A stretch of DNA of 64,000 nt from Gammaproteobacteria bacterium (GTDB lineage Bacteria > Pseudomonadota > Gammaproteobacteria > Pseudomonadales > Azotimanducaceae_A): the NCBI GenBank assembly GCA_012960755.1, contig DUAT01000059.1, positions 60,965 to 124,964 of the forward strand, given 5' to 3'. Shown here one piece after another: positions 19,593 to 28,463 of the stretch. The notes under the pieces are model-generated. The model was given only the letters and a program-made list of their open reading frames with translations. It did no database searches and was not told where the DNA came from. The position numbers were made by a program, and so were the translations under genes. Each line of letters starts with the position of its first letter. The first letter of the stretch is position 1.

Positions 19593-20248
19593 GTAGGCAG
19601 CTTACCCTGGACGTTACCCTTCGAGACGACGCGACGTTCGATAATTACATCGGTGCTGCCGGGAATGAGCTACAGCAGAAATTCACCGGTCCGTTTGACT
19701 GGATTCACGTCTGGGGATACCCGGGTACGGGTCGGAGTCATTTACTTCAGTCCTGCTGCCATCGCTACGAGGCTTCCATTTATCTAGCCGGGTTGCGAGG
19801 TCACAAGGTTGATGTCCTCGACGGGCTCGAGTCGATGAACTTGATCTGCATAGATGATATCGATGAAATACTGGGGCGGGCAGACTGGGAAGAAGCATTG
19901 TTTCATCTGATGAATGCAGTGAAAGACCAGGGTAAGCGGATTATTCTCGCGAGCGAGCGACAGGCATCGGCGCTGCCGGTCAGGTTGTCTGACCTGCATT
20001 CCCGCATAATCTCAGCAGCCTCGATAGAAACTGCCGACCTTACTGATGAACAGAAATTGCAGGCATTGATGCAGCGTGCACACATTAGGGGCTTTCGCCT
20101 GGGGGAAGAGGTGGGCAGGTTTATTCTCAGTCGCAGTAGCAGGGACATGAGACAGCTGCTCGATCTTCTCTATCGATTGGAACTGGAAACCCTGCGGCAG
20201 GGTAAAACGGTGACGATCCCGTTTGTAAAACAGATTTTGAGCTACTAG
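19589..20248 (+). CDS. hda: DnaA regulatory inactivator Hda
   Basis: The 219-residue AAA+ protein begins QLTLDVTLRDDATFDNY, the sliding-clamp-binding leader of Hda. It has the Walker A variant GYPGTGRSHLL, the Walker B LICIDDID and SSRDMRQLLDLLYRLE near the end. Hda with the DNA polymerase clamp stimulates hydrolysis of DnaA-bound ATP and prevents re-initiation. The start is GTG 19589, overlapping perM; its stop overlaps the next start (TAGTG). Confidence 0.93.
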   Translation: MSRQLTLDVTLRDDATFDNYIGAAGNELQQKFTGPFDWIHVWGYPGTGRSHLLQSCCHRYEASIYLAGLRGHKVDVLDGLESMNLICIDDIDEILGRADWEEALFHLMNAVKDQGKRIILASERQASALPVRLSDLHSRIISAASIETADLTDEQKLQALMQRAHIRGFRLGEEVGRFILSRSSRDMRQLLDLLYRLELETLRQGKTVTIPFVKQILSY

Positions 20249-21372
20249 TGGCCAGGAGAATTTTCTTCACCGGTGGTGGAACGGCAGGTCATGTAACACC
20301 CAATATTGCCCTGATCGAGCATCTGCAGAAGGGAGACTGGGACATCGCCTATGTCGGGTCCAGCGCCGGTATTGAGCAAACCCTGGTCAGTCAGTTGGAA
20401 ATCCCGTTTTACAGCATATCCACTGGCAAATTACGGCGTTACTTCGACTGGAATAATTTTCTTGATCCTCTGAAAATTATCTGGGGAACGCTGCAAAGTA
20501 TCTTCCTGTGTCTAAAATATCGACCCAATATCGTTTTTTCCAAGGGTGGTTTTGTTGCCGTGCCACTGGTTGTTGGCGCCTGGCTTTGCCGGGTCCCGGT
20601 AATATGCCATGAATCTGATCTTACGCCTGGTCTGGCTAACAAACTCTGTTTTCCGTTCTGCCGTTATGTCTGTGTCAACTTTGAGCAGACCCGGCAGTTC
20701 ATACCGAAAAAAAGCCGCCATAAGGTAAAAGTGACCGGTTCCCCTGTGCGTGAGTCCTTGTTATCCGGCAATGCAGTCGCAGGCCGATCGTTTCTCGGGT
20801 TTACAGATTCGAAGCCAGTGCTGCTGATTTTCGGCGGAAGCCTGGGTGCAAGAGTGATAAACGACTGTATTCGTGAATCGATCCCTGAGCTGGTCAAGAA
20901 CTACCAGGTGATTCATGTGGTGGGAGAAGGCAATGTTGTCACTGGTGAAGACAATGGGAATCAGCCCCATCAACAAAAAGAGTACCAACAAAAAGAGTAC
21001 CAACAAAAAGAGTACCAACAAAAAGAGTATCTGCACCAAGAGTTTGGCGACGTTCTCACCGCGGCCCATGTTGTGATCTCAAGAGCGGGTGCCAATTCGA
21101 TCTACGAACTGCTGCTCACCAGAACACCCCATATCCTGGTGCCTCTCTCCCTTCGTTCGAGTCGCGGTGACCAGATTAAGAATGCCTCCCTGTTTGAGGC
21201 TGAAGGTATGAGTCTGGTCATTCAGGAAGAGGCACTTAACCCCGATAACCTGCTCTCCACACTGGGTCGATTGGAGAAGACCAGGGATACGCAAGTAACA
21301 GCACTCAGGAGATTCCACGTGAAGGATAGCGTGGCCCTGATCACCGATTTACTGGACCAGACTGCGCGTTAG
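20248..21372 (+). CDS. murG: MurG-type UDP-GlcNAc transferase, outside the dcw cluster, with a QQKEY repeat
   Basis: The 374-residue GT28 protein has the family start FTGGGTAGHVTPN, FSKGGFVAVPLV, HESDLTPGLANK, GGSLGAR and SRAGANSIYELL. MurG adds GlcNAc to lipid I in peptidoglycan synthesis. Gammaproteobacterial murG usually sits in the division/cell-wall cluster; this copy follows hda. Its GGTAGHVTPN form resembles Firmicutes MurG, so it may be a second, acquired copy. Residues 242-261 are four QQKEY repeats between the two nucleotide-binding halves, just before the YLHQEFGDVL segment. Confidence 0.85.
   Translation: MARRIFFTGGGTAGHVTPNIALIEHLQKGDWDIAYVGSSAGIEQTLVSQLEIPFYSISTGKLRRYFDWNNFLDPLKIIWGTLQSIFLCLKYRPNIVFSKGGFVAVPLVVGAWLCRVPVICHESDLTPGLANKLCFPFCRYVCVNFEQTRQFIPKKSRHKVKVTGSPVRESLLSGNAVAGRSFLGFTDSKPVLLIFGGSLGARVINDCIRESIPELVKNYQVIHVVGEGNVVTGEDNGNQPHQQKEYQQKEYQQKEYQQKEYLHQEFGDVLTAAHVVISRAGANSIYELLLTRTPHILVPLSLRSSRGDQIKNASLFEAEGMSLVIQEEALNPDNLLSTLGRLEKTRDTQVTALRRFHVKDSVALITDLLDQTAR
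20971..21030 (+). repeat. Four 15-nt tandem repeats inside murG
   Basis: CAACAAAAAGAGTA(C/T) is repeated four times perfectly except for the last base, encoding QQKEY each time. A degenerate fifth copy (LHQEF) follows at 21031-21045, which is probably the ancestral sequence that expanded. Confidence 0.95.
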
Positions 21373-21464
21373 TTTCAAAATTGAGAGTCAACGCTTGAAA
21401 TTAAGAGTATTGGTGTTATAGTTATGTACAACACTAGAAAGGTATAGTCGATAAACAGGCCCCC

Positions 21465-21827
21465 ATGCAAATCAGCTGGAATGATAAGGACCCGATATAC
21501 AGACAACTCCATGATCGAATCGTGGAGTCGATACTTGAAGGTATTTTTCTTGACGGTGATGCCCTGCCTTCCGTCAGAACGCTGGCCAGCGAACATCGGA
21601 TTAACCCCATTACAGTATCGAAAGCACTGCAGATTTTAGTAGATGATGAACTGGTGGAAAGACGCCGGGGATTGGGTATGTTTGTTAAGCAAGGGGCTGC
21701 TAATCGGTTGACGGAAGAGGAGCGGAGTAAATTTCTCGATCAGGAATGGCCGCTGATCTGCGAAAAAATCACTAGATTGGGTCTTTCCACCAAGGCGTTA
21801 CTAGCTCAAAGGAGTGCTGGCCAATGA
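21465..21827 (+). CDS. GntR-family (YtrA subfamily) transcriptional regulator
   Basis: The 120-residue protein has a winged helix (PIYRQLHDRIVESILEG, LPSVRTLASEHRINPITVSKA) and a short C-terminal dimerisation tail instead of a large ligand domain, which defines the YtrA type. YtrA regulators repress neighbouring ABC transporter genes and are often relieved by cell-envelope stress. It overlaps the ATPase gene by four bases. Confidence 0.9.
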   Translation: MQISWNDKDPIYRQLHDRIVESILEGIFLDGDALPSVRTLASEHRINPITVSKALQILVDDELVERRRGLGMFVKQGAANRLTEEERSKFLDQEWPLICEKITRLGLSTKALLAQRSAGQ

Positions 21828-22690
21828 GCGAACAAAATGCGGCGAGCATTGTCCGAGCGGAAGGGATTACCAAGTCCTTTGGAGACTTCCGCGCCCTTGA
21901 CGGCATCAGTTTCAATATTCCCCCGGGTTCTATTGTTGGGCTTATCGGCCCCAACGGTGCTGGTAAAACGACAACGTTAAAAGCACTGCTTGGTTTGACG
22001 GATTTTGAAGGCGAACTGGAAGTACTGGGATCCGACCCGAGGAAAAATCGCCAGGAGCTTATGCAACGGGTGTGTTTTATCTCCGACGTCGGCGTCCTGC
22101 CAAAATGGTTGAAAGTAGCAGATGCCGTTGATTTTCTCGAAGCGATTCACCCTCGTTTTAATCGAGACAGGGCCATCGAACTCCTTGCGACAACTGACAT
22201 CAGGAAAGGCAGCAAGGTTAAGCAATTATCCAAGGGCATGGTCACCCAATTACACCTTGCCCTTGTGATGGCGATCGATGTTGAGCTTCTTGTTTTGGAC
22301 GAACCGACGATTGGTCTGGATATCCTGTATCGCAAAGAATTTTATGATCGATTGTTGAACGACTATTTTGACCATGAAACCAGCATCATCATCAGTACTC
22401 ACCAGGTTGAAGAGATTGAGAGCCTGCTGACTCACCTGTTGTTCATAGACAGGGGGCGGATTGTACTGGATAGCGCCATGGATGATCTGGCGGATCAATA
22501 CCGGGAGGTTTTGGTGGTACCCGAGTGCGTTGAGCAGGCAAACGACCTGTGCCCTATAAGCAGCAGAGAACTGCTGGGTAAGAAGCGCATGATCTTTGAA
22601 CATGTGGATGTAGATTTACTTCGCCCTCTGGGCGAATTGCATGTTCCCAGTGTGGCGGATCTCTTTGTCGCCAAGATGCAGCGAGGATAA
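21824..22690 (+). CDS. ABC transporter ATP-binding protein
   Basis: The 288-residue ATPase has Walker A GPNGAGKTT at about residues 45-53, signature VKQLSKGMVTQLHL, Walker B LLVLDEPTIGLD and the STHQVEE switch. The signature motif is LSKGM, seen in bacteriocin/antibiotic and YtrB-like exporters. It works with the permease five bases downstream. Confidence 0.93.
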   Translation: MSEQNAASIVRAEGITKSFGDFRALDGISFNIPPGSIVGLIGPNGAGKTTTLKALLGLTDFEGELEVLGSDPRKNRQELMQRVCFISDVGVLPKWLKVADAVDFLEAIHPRFNRDRAIELLATTDIRKGSKVKQLSKGMVTQLHLALVMAIDVELLVLDEPTIGLDILYRKEFYDRLLNDYFDHETSIIISTHQVEEIESLLTHLLFIDRGRIVLDSAMDDLADQYREVLVVPECVEQANDLCPISSRELLGKKRMIFEHVDVDLLRPLGELHVPSVADLFVAKMQRG

Positions 22691-22695
22691 AAAAG

Positions 22696-23622
22696 ATGAA
22701 TACGCTGGCGCTAAAACAGCTACCCATGTTGATAAAAAGAGAGTACTGGGAACATCGAACAACATTTCTGTATCTGCCCGCCGTAGTGACTGCAGTTTCA
22801 GTCGCTGTATTGATTCTGGGATCGGCGCTGATGCAGACTGGCATGGTGATGGTGACCATAAACAACCATGAAAATGTTCGAATTCACACCGAAACTGAAA
22901 GCTCCGGCTCACTTCTTGATCTATTTGGTGCCAGGCTGGTCGGTCTCGCAGACAGTTCTTTTGGTCATCGTGAGCGCGTTCTCAATGACCTGTATTTTGG
23001 CTCAAGCACTATTTTAGTGAGCACCTTGTGGTTTGTGATGTTTTTCTACCTGTTGGATTGTTTGTATCAGGATAGAAAAGATCGCAGTGTTCTGTTCTGG
23101 AAATCGCTACCCATATCCGACTGGATGACTGTTGTTTCCAAACTGCTGACTGGTTTACTGGTGATACCTGTTGTTTACCTGCTGTTTATCGTGTTGAGTA
23201 ATGTGTCGATGCTGTTGATATCGTCAATGGTTGCCCTTGGCCAACCTATTGATATCTGGGATACCTTGTGGGCACCGGCGCACCTGATTCCAAGGTGGAT
23301 TGACATGATAGGTTACATTCTCTTTTCCTCGATCTGGTGTCTGCCATTTACGGGTTGGTTGTTGCTGGTATCTTCCTGGGCGAAGTCGGCACCCCTGGCA
23401 TGGGTTGTGGGCGTGCCTTTTTTCTTCCTGTTGATGGAAAAAATCTTTTCCCGGGACGATTCGTTGTGGGAATTTATGAGCACTCATATTTTGGCAAGAT
23501 ACACGACCGATCATGGTATTACCGGAGATCTCTATTCACTTGAAGTTGTGGTTGCCCTCGTTATCGGGGTAGGTTTTGTGACAGCCGCCGTATGGCGCAG
23601 AGGACACGCTGATGAAATCTAA
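22696..23622 (+). CDS. ABC-2 type transporter permease
   Basis: The 308-residue protein has about six hydrophobic segments (for example AVVTAVSVAVLILGSALM, ILVSTLWFVMFFYLL, LLTGLLVIPVVYLLFIVL) and the LYQDRKDRSVLFWKSLPISD motif typical of ABC-2 permeases of the YtrC/D type. Together with the ATPase it forms an exporter or efflux unit of unknown substrate. Confidence 0.88.
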   Translation: MNTLALKQLPMLIKREYWEHRTTFLYLPAVVTAVSVAVLILGSALMQTGMVMVTINNHENVRIHTETESSGSLLDLFGARLVGLADSSFGHRERVLNDLYFGSSTILVSTLWFVMFFYLLDCLYQDRKDRSVLFWKSLPISDWMTVVSKLLTGLLVIPVVYLLFIVLSNVSMLLISSMVALGQPIDIWDTLWAPAHLIPRWIDMIGYILFSSIWCLPFTGWLLLVSSWAKSAPLAWVVGVPFFFLLMEKIFSRDDSLWEFMSTHILARYTTDHGITGDLYSLEVVVALVIGVGFVTAAVWRRGHADEI

Positions 23623-23683
23623 CAGGGCTGTTTTGTTGGTTTTAATGGTATTGGTGGTAATGCTGAATACTATCCTGCTTTGA
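23612..23683 (+). CDS. Candidate 23-residue hydrophobic peptide
   Basis: An ATG at 23612, overlapping the end of the permease gene by 11 bases, opens a 23-codon frame encoding a lysine-containing start followed by a single hydrophobic stretch (AVLLVLMVLVVML). It looks like a one-helix membrane peptide translated by coupling to the permease. No homologue is known to me, and such a short frame could be chance. Confidence 0.35.
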   Translation: MKSNRAVLLVLMVLVVMLNTILL

Positions 23684-23782
23684 CTCATGATATTAATTCA
23701 CAAATGTATTGATTTTTAAGGCACTATTCGGCTTTGCTACAAAAGCATTAGAATAGAGACATTACAAAGCACAGGTGCAGGA

Positions 23783-24907
23783 ATGAAGAAGTACAGAGAA
23801 GTTGAAGAACAACCACAGGAAATCCGCTATTTTGATACCCAGAGCACTATTGATCAGAACGCAGTAGAAGAAATCACAGAAATCTTCAAAACGCCGCTGG
23901 TCAGTACATACAACTGGGATTATTCAATTCCGGACAGCCGCATCAAGAAAATCTACAATCTCGGCAAGGAACTCAACTGGAACGTGGATGTCGATCTGGA
24001 TTGGGAAAACGGCACGATCTCTAAAGACGAGTTCCCCTCGGACGAAAAATACAATCCCTACGTTGGTTTTAGGCCCTACGACGATCTGAACCATGAGCAA
24101 AAGGTTGAGTTTTCGTGGCACAGAGCAGGCTTGTCTGCAAGCGGGATGTTGCACGGTGAACAGGGTGCATTGCTGGTAGCAGCCCAGCTGGCCTGCTGTG
24201 CTCCATCCTATGAAGCGAAGCTGTACGCGGCGTCCCAGACATTTGATGAGGCAAGGCACGTCGAGTTCTTCAATAAATATATCCAGAAACAGGTCGGTGT
24301 TATGTATCCTGTTGGCGCGGGCCTGAAAAGCCTGTTGGACAAGGTACTTACCGACGAGCGCTGGGACCTGAAATTCATAGGTATGCAGATCGTTATTGAA
24401 GGTCTGGCATTGGCGGCATTCAACACGGCAAAAATGCAAAGCAGCGTCCCGGTGCATAAAAAGGGCTTGCATTTTGTCATTCGTGATGAAGCCCGGCACG
24501 TGACATTCGGTATTAACTACCTCGAAGAATTCGTCAAGCGGTTATCAAACGAAGAACGTGAGGAGCGGGCACTGTTTGCGTTTCAGGCTGCCACAGGTAT
24601 GGGTGGGTCACGTGGTAACCAGACTCGATTCTATGAAAAATACGGTTGGAACAAAGATGAGGTGAAAGAACACCTGCGCAGCAGTAATCTTGATCGTGCC
24701 AGCCAGGAGTTCCGCACTCAATTGTTTGGCAGGATAATGCCTAACCTGAAACGGGTCGGGTTACTGACGGATAACGTCAAGCCAATGTGGGAAGCGTTAG
24801 GCGTGCTGGATCTGCAGGACCTGCCTTCCGACGGCGCGATTAACTGGGAAGAGATGGCGAAGCCTCTGGTGTACGAAGAAATTTCCGATTCGGTTGTCAA
24901 CGCATAA
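23783..24907 (+). CDS. Ferritin-like diiron protein of the ribonucleotide-reductase R2-like fold
   Basis: The 374-residue protein has two paired metal-ligand motifs: HGEQGALL with DEARHVEFF, and VIEGLALAAF with RDEARHVTFG. These E...ExxH / E...ExxH patterns define the carboxylate-bridged diiron site of R2-like oxidases and ferritin-like oxygenases. It lacks the radical-relay features needed to call it a ribonucleotide reductase. Substrate is unknown. A clear AGGTGCAGG leader precedes the ATG. Confidence 0.75.
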   Translation: MKKYREVEEQPQEIRYFDTQSTIDQNAVEEITEIFKTPLVSTYNWDYSIPDSRIKKIYNLGKELNWNVDVDLDWENGTISKDEFPSDEKYNPYVGFRPYDDLNHEQKVEFSWHRAGLSASGMLHGEQGALLVAAQLACCAPSYEAKLYAASQTFDEARHVEFFNKYIQKQVGVMYPVGAGLKSLLDKVLTDERWDLKFIGMQIVIEGLALAAFNTAKMQSSVPVHKKGLHFVIRDEARHVTFGINYLEEFVKRLSNEEREERALFAFQAATGMGGSRGNQTRFYEKYGWNKDEVKEHLRSSNLDRASQEFRTQLFGRIMPNLKRVGLLTDNVKPMWEALGVLDLQDLPSDGAINWEEMAKPLVYEEISDSVVNA

Positions 24908-24931
24908 CAGTACTGCTGTATCGCTATCGGT

Positions 24932-25194
24932 CTAGCGACGAAAGTACTGTAGTAGAAACGAACGAAAACTGTCGGTGTTACTGGATACATAGCGCTTATT
25001 CGGAAAAACCAGTTGCACGGGATGGACCTCCGCTGATACTGATGGCAGGACATGAGCAAGTCGGCCGCGTTGAATCTGGGGCCAAAACCCACTGTCGATA
25101 TCAGTGTTTTCAAAGTAATCATCCAGCTGGCACTGGTGAAGTTGCGGGTAAGCACCACTTCTACAAATATTTTTAAGCTGTCTAATCTAGCCAT
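24932..25194 (-). pseudogene. LysR-family regulator remnant (internal deletion and frame change)
   Basis: The minus strand from 25194 encodes MARLDSLKIFVEVV and NFTSAS, the start of a LysR DNA-binding domain. In a different frame the same stretch continues with LDDYFENTDIDSGFW, RGRLAHVLPSVSAE, HPVQLVFPNKRYVSS and a terminal SFLLQYFRR before a stop at 24932, which is the C-terminal end of the LysR effector domain. Some 200 residues between are missing. So only the two ends survive, joined by a deletion that shifts frame. Confidence 0.8.
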
Positions 25195-25377
25195 AGTTTT
25201 TCACGATGACCCGGGATGACCCTGGCGGAATAGCCAATTACTGTGCCATCTCTAAAGAACACGACGTTAGACTAAAATAAATCAGAAAGATTTTCAGCCA
25301 CATCGGCTGGCTTCGTGTAAACTTGGCGACTTTTTTACGCTACCACGATCTGTAGCACGTGATTGGGCAGAGAGTTT
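25195..25377. other. Intergenic region upstream of serA
   Basis: No gene is seen. The region should contain the serA promoter and, on the other strand, the dead promoter of the LysR remnant. I could not fix promoter boxes. Confidence 0.5.
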
Positions 25378-26553
25378 ATGTACAAGATTCAAATACTAAA
25401 CAATATTTCCGACAAGGGGCTGAACAAGTTTCCAGCAGAGAAGTATGAACTAGGCGATATCAAGGATCCTGAGGCCATATTGCTCCGCAGCCACAAGATG
25501 CAACCGGAAGATGCGACACCCTCCCTTGTGGCGGTAGGTCGCGCCGGGGCAGGGGTGAACAATATTCCAGTCGAGGACTATACCGAGAAGGGAGTTGTTG
25601 TGTTTAACACGCCTGGCGCAAATGCAAATGCCGTGAAGGAACTGGTCATGGCCGGTCTGTTGCTCTCCCGCCGGGGTATTATTCAGGGGATAGACTATGT
25701 AAATACCCTGACGAATCACAGCGATAAAGCTGAACTCAACAAGCTGGTCGAAGCCAGTAAGAAACAGTACAAGGGATCAGAATTGAAAGGTAAGACCCTT
25801 GGGGTGTTGGGCCTTGGTGCAATCGGTTCAATGGTTGCAGAAATGGCACTGCAGATGGACATGGAGGTGCTGGGGTTTGACCCTGCCCTGTCGGTCGAGG
25901 CAGCCTGGAGATTATCGAGCCAGGTGCAGAAGATGGAAAACATGCAGTCACTTTTTGCGCGATCTGATGTGGTTACGCTGCACGTACCGGCATTGGAATC
26001 TACATTAGGTCTTATTGACGCTGAAACTGTAGTCAACTTCAAGGATGGTGCCGTATTGCTGAACTTTTCAAGGGAAGAGATCGTCAATACAAGTGATATT
26101 GGGGACGCCCTGGATTCTGGCAAGCTGAGCCAATACATCTCTGATTTCCCGACACCTGCGTTGATTGGTAAGCCAGGGGTTATCTCAACACCCCATCTGG
26201 GCGCGAGTACCGAGGAGGCAGAGGAAAATTGCGCCATGATGGTGGCAGACCAGGTTATTGATTTTCTTGAGCATGGCAACATCAGGAACTCGGTTAATTT
26301 TCCAGCTGTCAGCCTGGAGCGAACAAACGGTTATCGTATCGCCCTGGCAAACCGGAATGTTCCCCGGATTCTCGGCAGCGTCTTGTCCATCCTTGCAGAC
26401 AGAAACATTAATGTCATCGATATGCTGAACAAGAGTCGGGACAATATTGCTTATAACCTGATTGATATTGAAACCAAACCCACTGAAGATCTGGTGAGGG
26501 ATATTGAAGGCATTGAAGGTGTCGTCAACGTGAGGGTGTTTAACGAGGTCTGA
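25378..26553 (+). CDS. serA: D-3-phosphoglycerate dehydrogenase
   Basis: The 391-residue enzyme oxidises 3-phosphoglycerate in the first step of serine synthesis. It has VGRAGAGVNNIPV, the NAD-binding LGVLGLGAIGSMVAEMA, the STPHLGASTEEAEENCA catalytic histidine region and a C-terminal ACT domain (VLSILADRNINVIDMLNKSR). ATG 25378 is chosen over TTG 25363 because homology begins at MYKIQILNNIS. Its 3' end overlaps convergent mnmC by 14 bases. Confidence 0.95.
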   Translation: MYKIQILNNISDKGLNKFPAEKYELGDIKDPEAILLRSHKMQPEDATPSLVAVGRAGAGVNNIPVEDYTEKGVVVFNTPGANANAVKELVMAGLLLSRRGIIQGIDYVNTLTNHSDKAELNKLVEASKKQYKGSELKGKTLGVLGLGAIGSMVAEMALQMDMEVLGFDPALSVEAAWRLSSQVQKMENMQSLFARSDVVTLHVPALESTLGLIDAETVVNFKDGAVLLNFSREEIVNTSDIGDALDSGKLSQYISDFPTPALIGKPGVISTPHLGASTEEAEENCAMMVADQVIDFLEHGNIRNSVNFPAVSLERTNGYRIALANRNVPRILGSVLSILADRNINVIDMLNKSRDNIAYNLIDIETKPTEDLVRDIEGIEGVVNVRVFNEV

Positions 26554-28447
26554 CACCGGCATCGCGCAATGCGAAGCGAGAGGCGGAGAGTTCTGGCAAG
26601 CTGATTCCAGGCTCCTGTTTGATACCGCGAACCAGATATTCGGCGCATAAAGGCGCAAGGGTCGCGCCGTGTGATCCAAAGCCCACTGCACAATACAATC
26701 CGGGTTGAAATGTTTCGAACCGAAATCGATGTCTGTCTCTTTCCGGTCGCCGGCAGTGTTCGTCGAGCGCCTGCCAATCCGGCACCGGGCCGACCACAGG
26801 CAATCTATCCCGGGTAGTACTTCTAAGACCCACAGCAGCCTCATAGCTCACCGGTTCAAAGTGCACAAACTCGTTGAGACTATCGAGCAATGTATCTGTG
26901 TCTTGATCTGAAACATCGAGTTGCAGGTTCTGCCGTGAAAAGGTTGCAGAAACGGTGCTGATATCATTGTGCTGTGGGAACAGGGAAACAGACCCGGATA
27001 TGATAAGGTTTGAGGCATGGGTCTTTGATGACAGTTTCAAGCTTTGGCCTCGAACCGACTGAAGGTGAAGGGGTGCAAGGTATTCGCGATCTGCGCTGCC
27101 TGTGGCAAGAATAAGGACTTCTGCGCGGTCTATTTCAAGGTCATTATGAAACAGTACCCAGTCCGGGCCATCTTTTTTGAAGGTAGTAATGTTACAGTTG
27201 AAGCGAACCCTCGGGCTGATTTGCTGATTGGGCTGTTGATTAAGCAAGTCGTCATTGAATTTACTGTAAACCCGGCTTGAATCAATCCAGCCTGCAGTTG
27301 GAAAAAATAAACCCCGATGCTCTAAATCGACGCCCGCCAGTTTACTTGCCGTAGCGGCTGAAATTATTTTCAGGAGATTGCGCGGACATAGCCGCGAGAG
27401 TTGCTCAGCTTTGTGAGTATCCTCATCGTTCCTTAGCAGTTGGATTCGGCCGGATTGGTGATAATCGACATGTTTTGTAAGGTAGTCAAAAGCGCGAAGG
27501 GAAAGCAGACTCGACGTTTGTGGTTCCGAGGAAAGCTGCGGGCAGACCGAGATCTGGTCAATGTTAGCCACCGACCCCATCGGATTTTCTGACGCTTCGA
27601 ATAGCGCGAATGGTATGTTTCTTCTTTGCAATGCCATTGCGCAGTGAAGCCCCGCAAGCCCTGCACCGACAATACAGACTTTACCGGGCTGGTTGTTTCT
27701 TGCCTGCCAGATACCTGGCTTGAAGGCTTGCAACATTTCGGCCTTGGATCCGAACCCCGGGACTTTTTCGGTGACGAAACCAGACCTGGACAAACCACGC
27801 CGGACGCCACCGGCAACACTGTAGCTGGACAGGGAAGCCCCCGGCCTTGATAACTTAACGATTGTCTCGAAGACATTGTCGGTCCACATTGACTCGTTTC
27901 GGGAAGGGCTGAAGCCGTCAAGAAAACAAGCATCTACCTGGGCGTTAAAGCCAGCGAGTGAACGATTGAGCTCTCCGAAAATGAGTGTCAGACAAATATC
28001 GTCGCTGATCCAGAGCTGGTGCTCGCCAGGAACCGGCAGCGGATATTTCTCGATAAGTTGCTTGAGGATACCCTGGTCGATTCGTGAATTGAGTCTGGCC
28101 AGGTCCGCTGGATCCACTGGATATTGTTCAAACGCAACATAGTGCAGGGTCGCAGACCGACAGTTTGAAATGGATTGCCAGAGGTTGGCTGCGAGGATGA
28201 AATTCAGCCCAAAACCGAATCCGGTTTCTAATATGGTGAAGTCATCTCCCGACTGCAATTGACGAAAACGTTGCCCGAGTTGATTCGCCCTGATGAAGAC
28301 CTGGTTTTTTTCCTCCAGCCCGGCGTTGTTATTGTCGTTACGGCTCCAGTAGATATCGTCAAAACGTGGCGAGTAGGGTGTGTGGTTTTCCAGCCAGGTG
28401 ACCTCCGCCCAGGGCAGGAAATATCCTGGCTGCTCTCGAGCTAACAT
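26540..28447 (-). CDS. mnmC: Bifunctional tRNA mnm5s2U biosynthesis protein MnmC
   Basis: The 635-residue protein has an N-terminal MnmD methyltransferase (about 1-235: ILETGFGFGLNFILA, DACFLDGFSPSRNESMW) and a C-terminal FAD oxidoreductase (KVCIVGAGLAGLHCAMAL, TRDRLPVVGPVPD, GFGSHGATLAPLCAE). The enzyme completes 5-methylaminomethyl-2-thiouridine at the wobble position of several tRNAs. Length agrees with E. coli MnmC (about 670). Confidence 0.95.
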   Translation of the reverse strand: MLAREQPGYFLPWAEVTWLENHTPYSPRFDDIYWSRNDNNNAGLEEKNQVFIRANQLGQRFRQLQSGDDFTILETGFGFGLNFILAANLWQSISNCRSATLHYVAFEQYPVDPADLARLNSRIDQGILKQLIEKYPLPVPGEHQLWISDDICLTLIFGELNRSLAGFNAQVDACFLDGFSPSRNESMWTDNVFETIVKLSRPGASLSSYSVAGGVRRGLSRSGFVTEKVPGFGSKAEMLQAFKPGIWQARNNQPGKVCIVGAGLAGLHCAMALQRRNIPFALFEASENPMGSVANIDQISVCPQLSSEPQTSSLLSLRAFDYLTKHVDYHQSGRIQLLRNDEDTHKAEQLSRLCPRNLLKIISAATASKLAGVDLEHRGLFFPTAGWIDSSRVYSKFNDDLLNQQPNQQISPRVRFNCNITTFKKDGPDWVLFHNDLEIDRAEVLILATGSADREYLAPLHLQSVRGQSLKLSSKTHASNLIISGSVSLFPQHNDISTVSATFSRQNLQLDVSDQDTDTLLDSLNEFVHFEPVSYEAAVGLRSTTRDRLPVVGPVPDWQALDEHCRRPERDRHRFRFETFQPGLYCAVGFGSHGATLAPLCAEYLVRGIKQEPGISLPELSASRFALRDAGVRPR

Positions 28448-28463
28448 TGCTCTCTTTCTCCTA

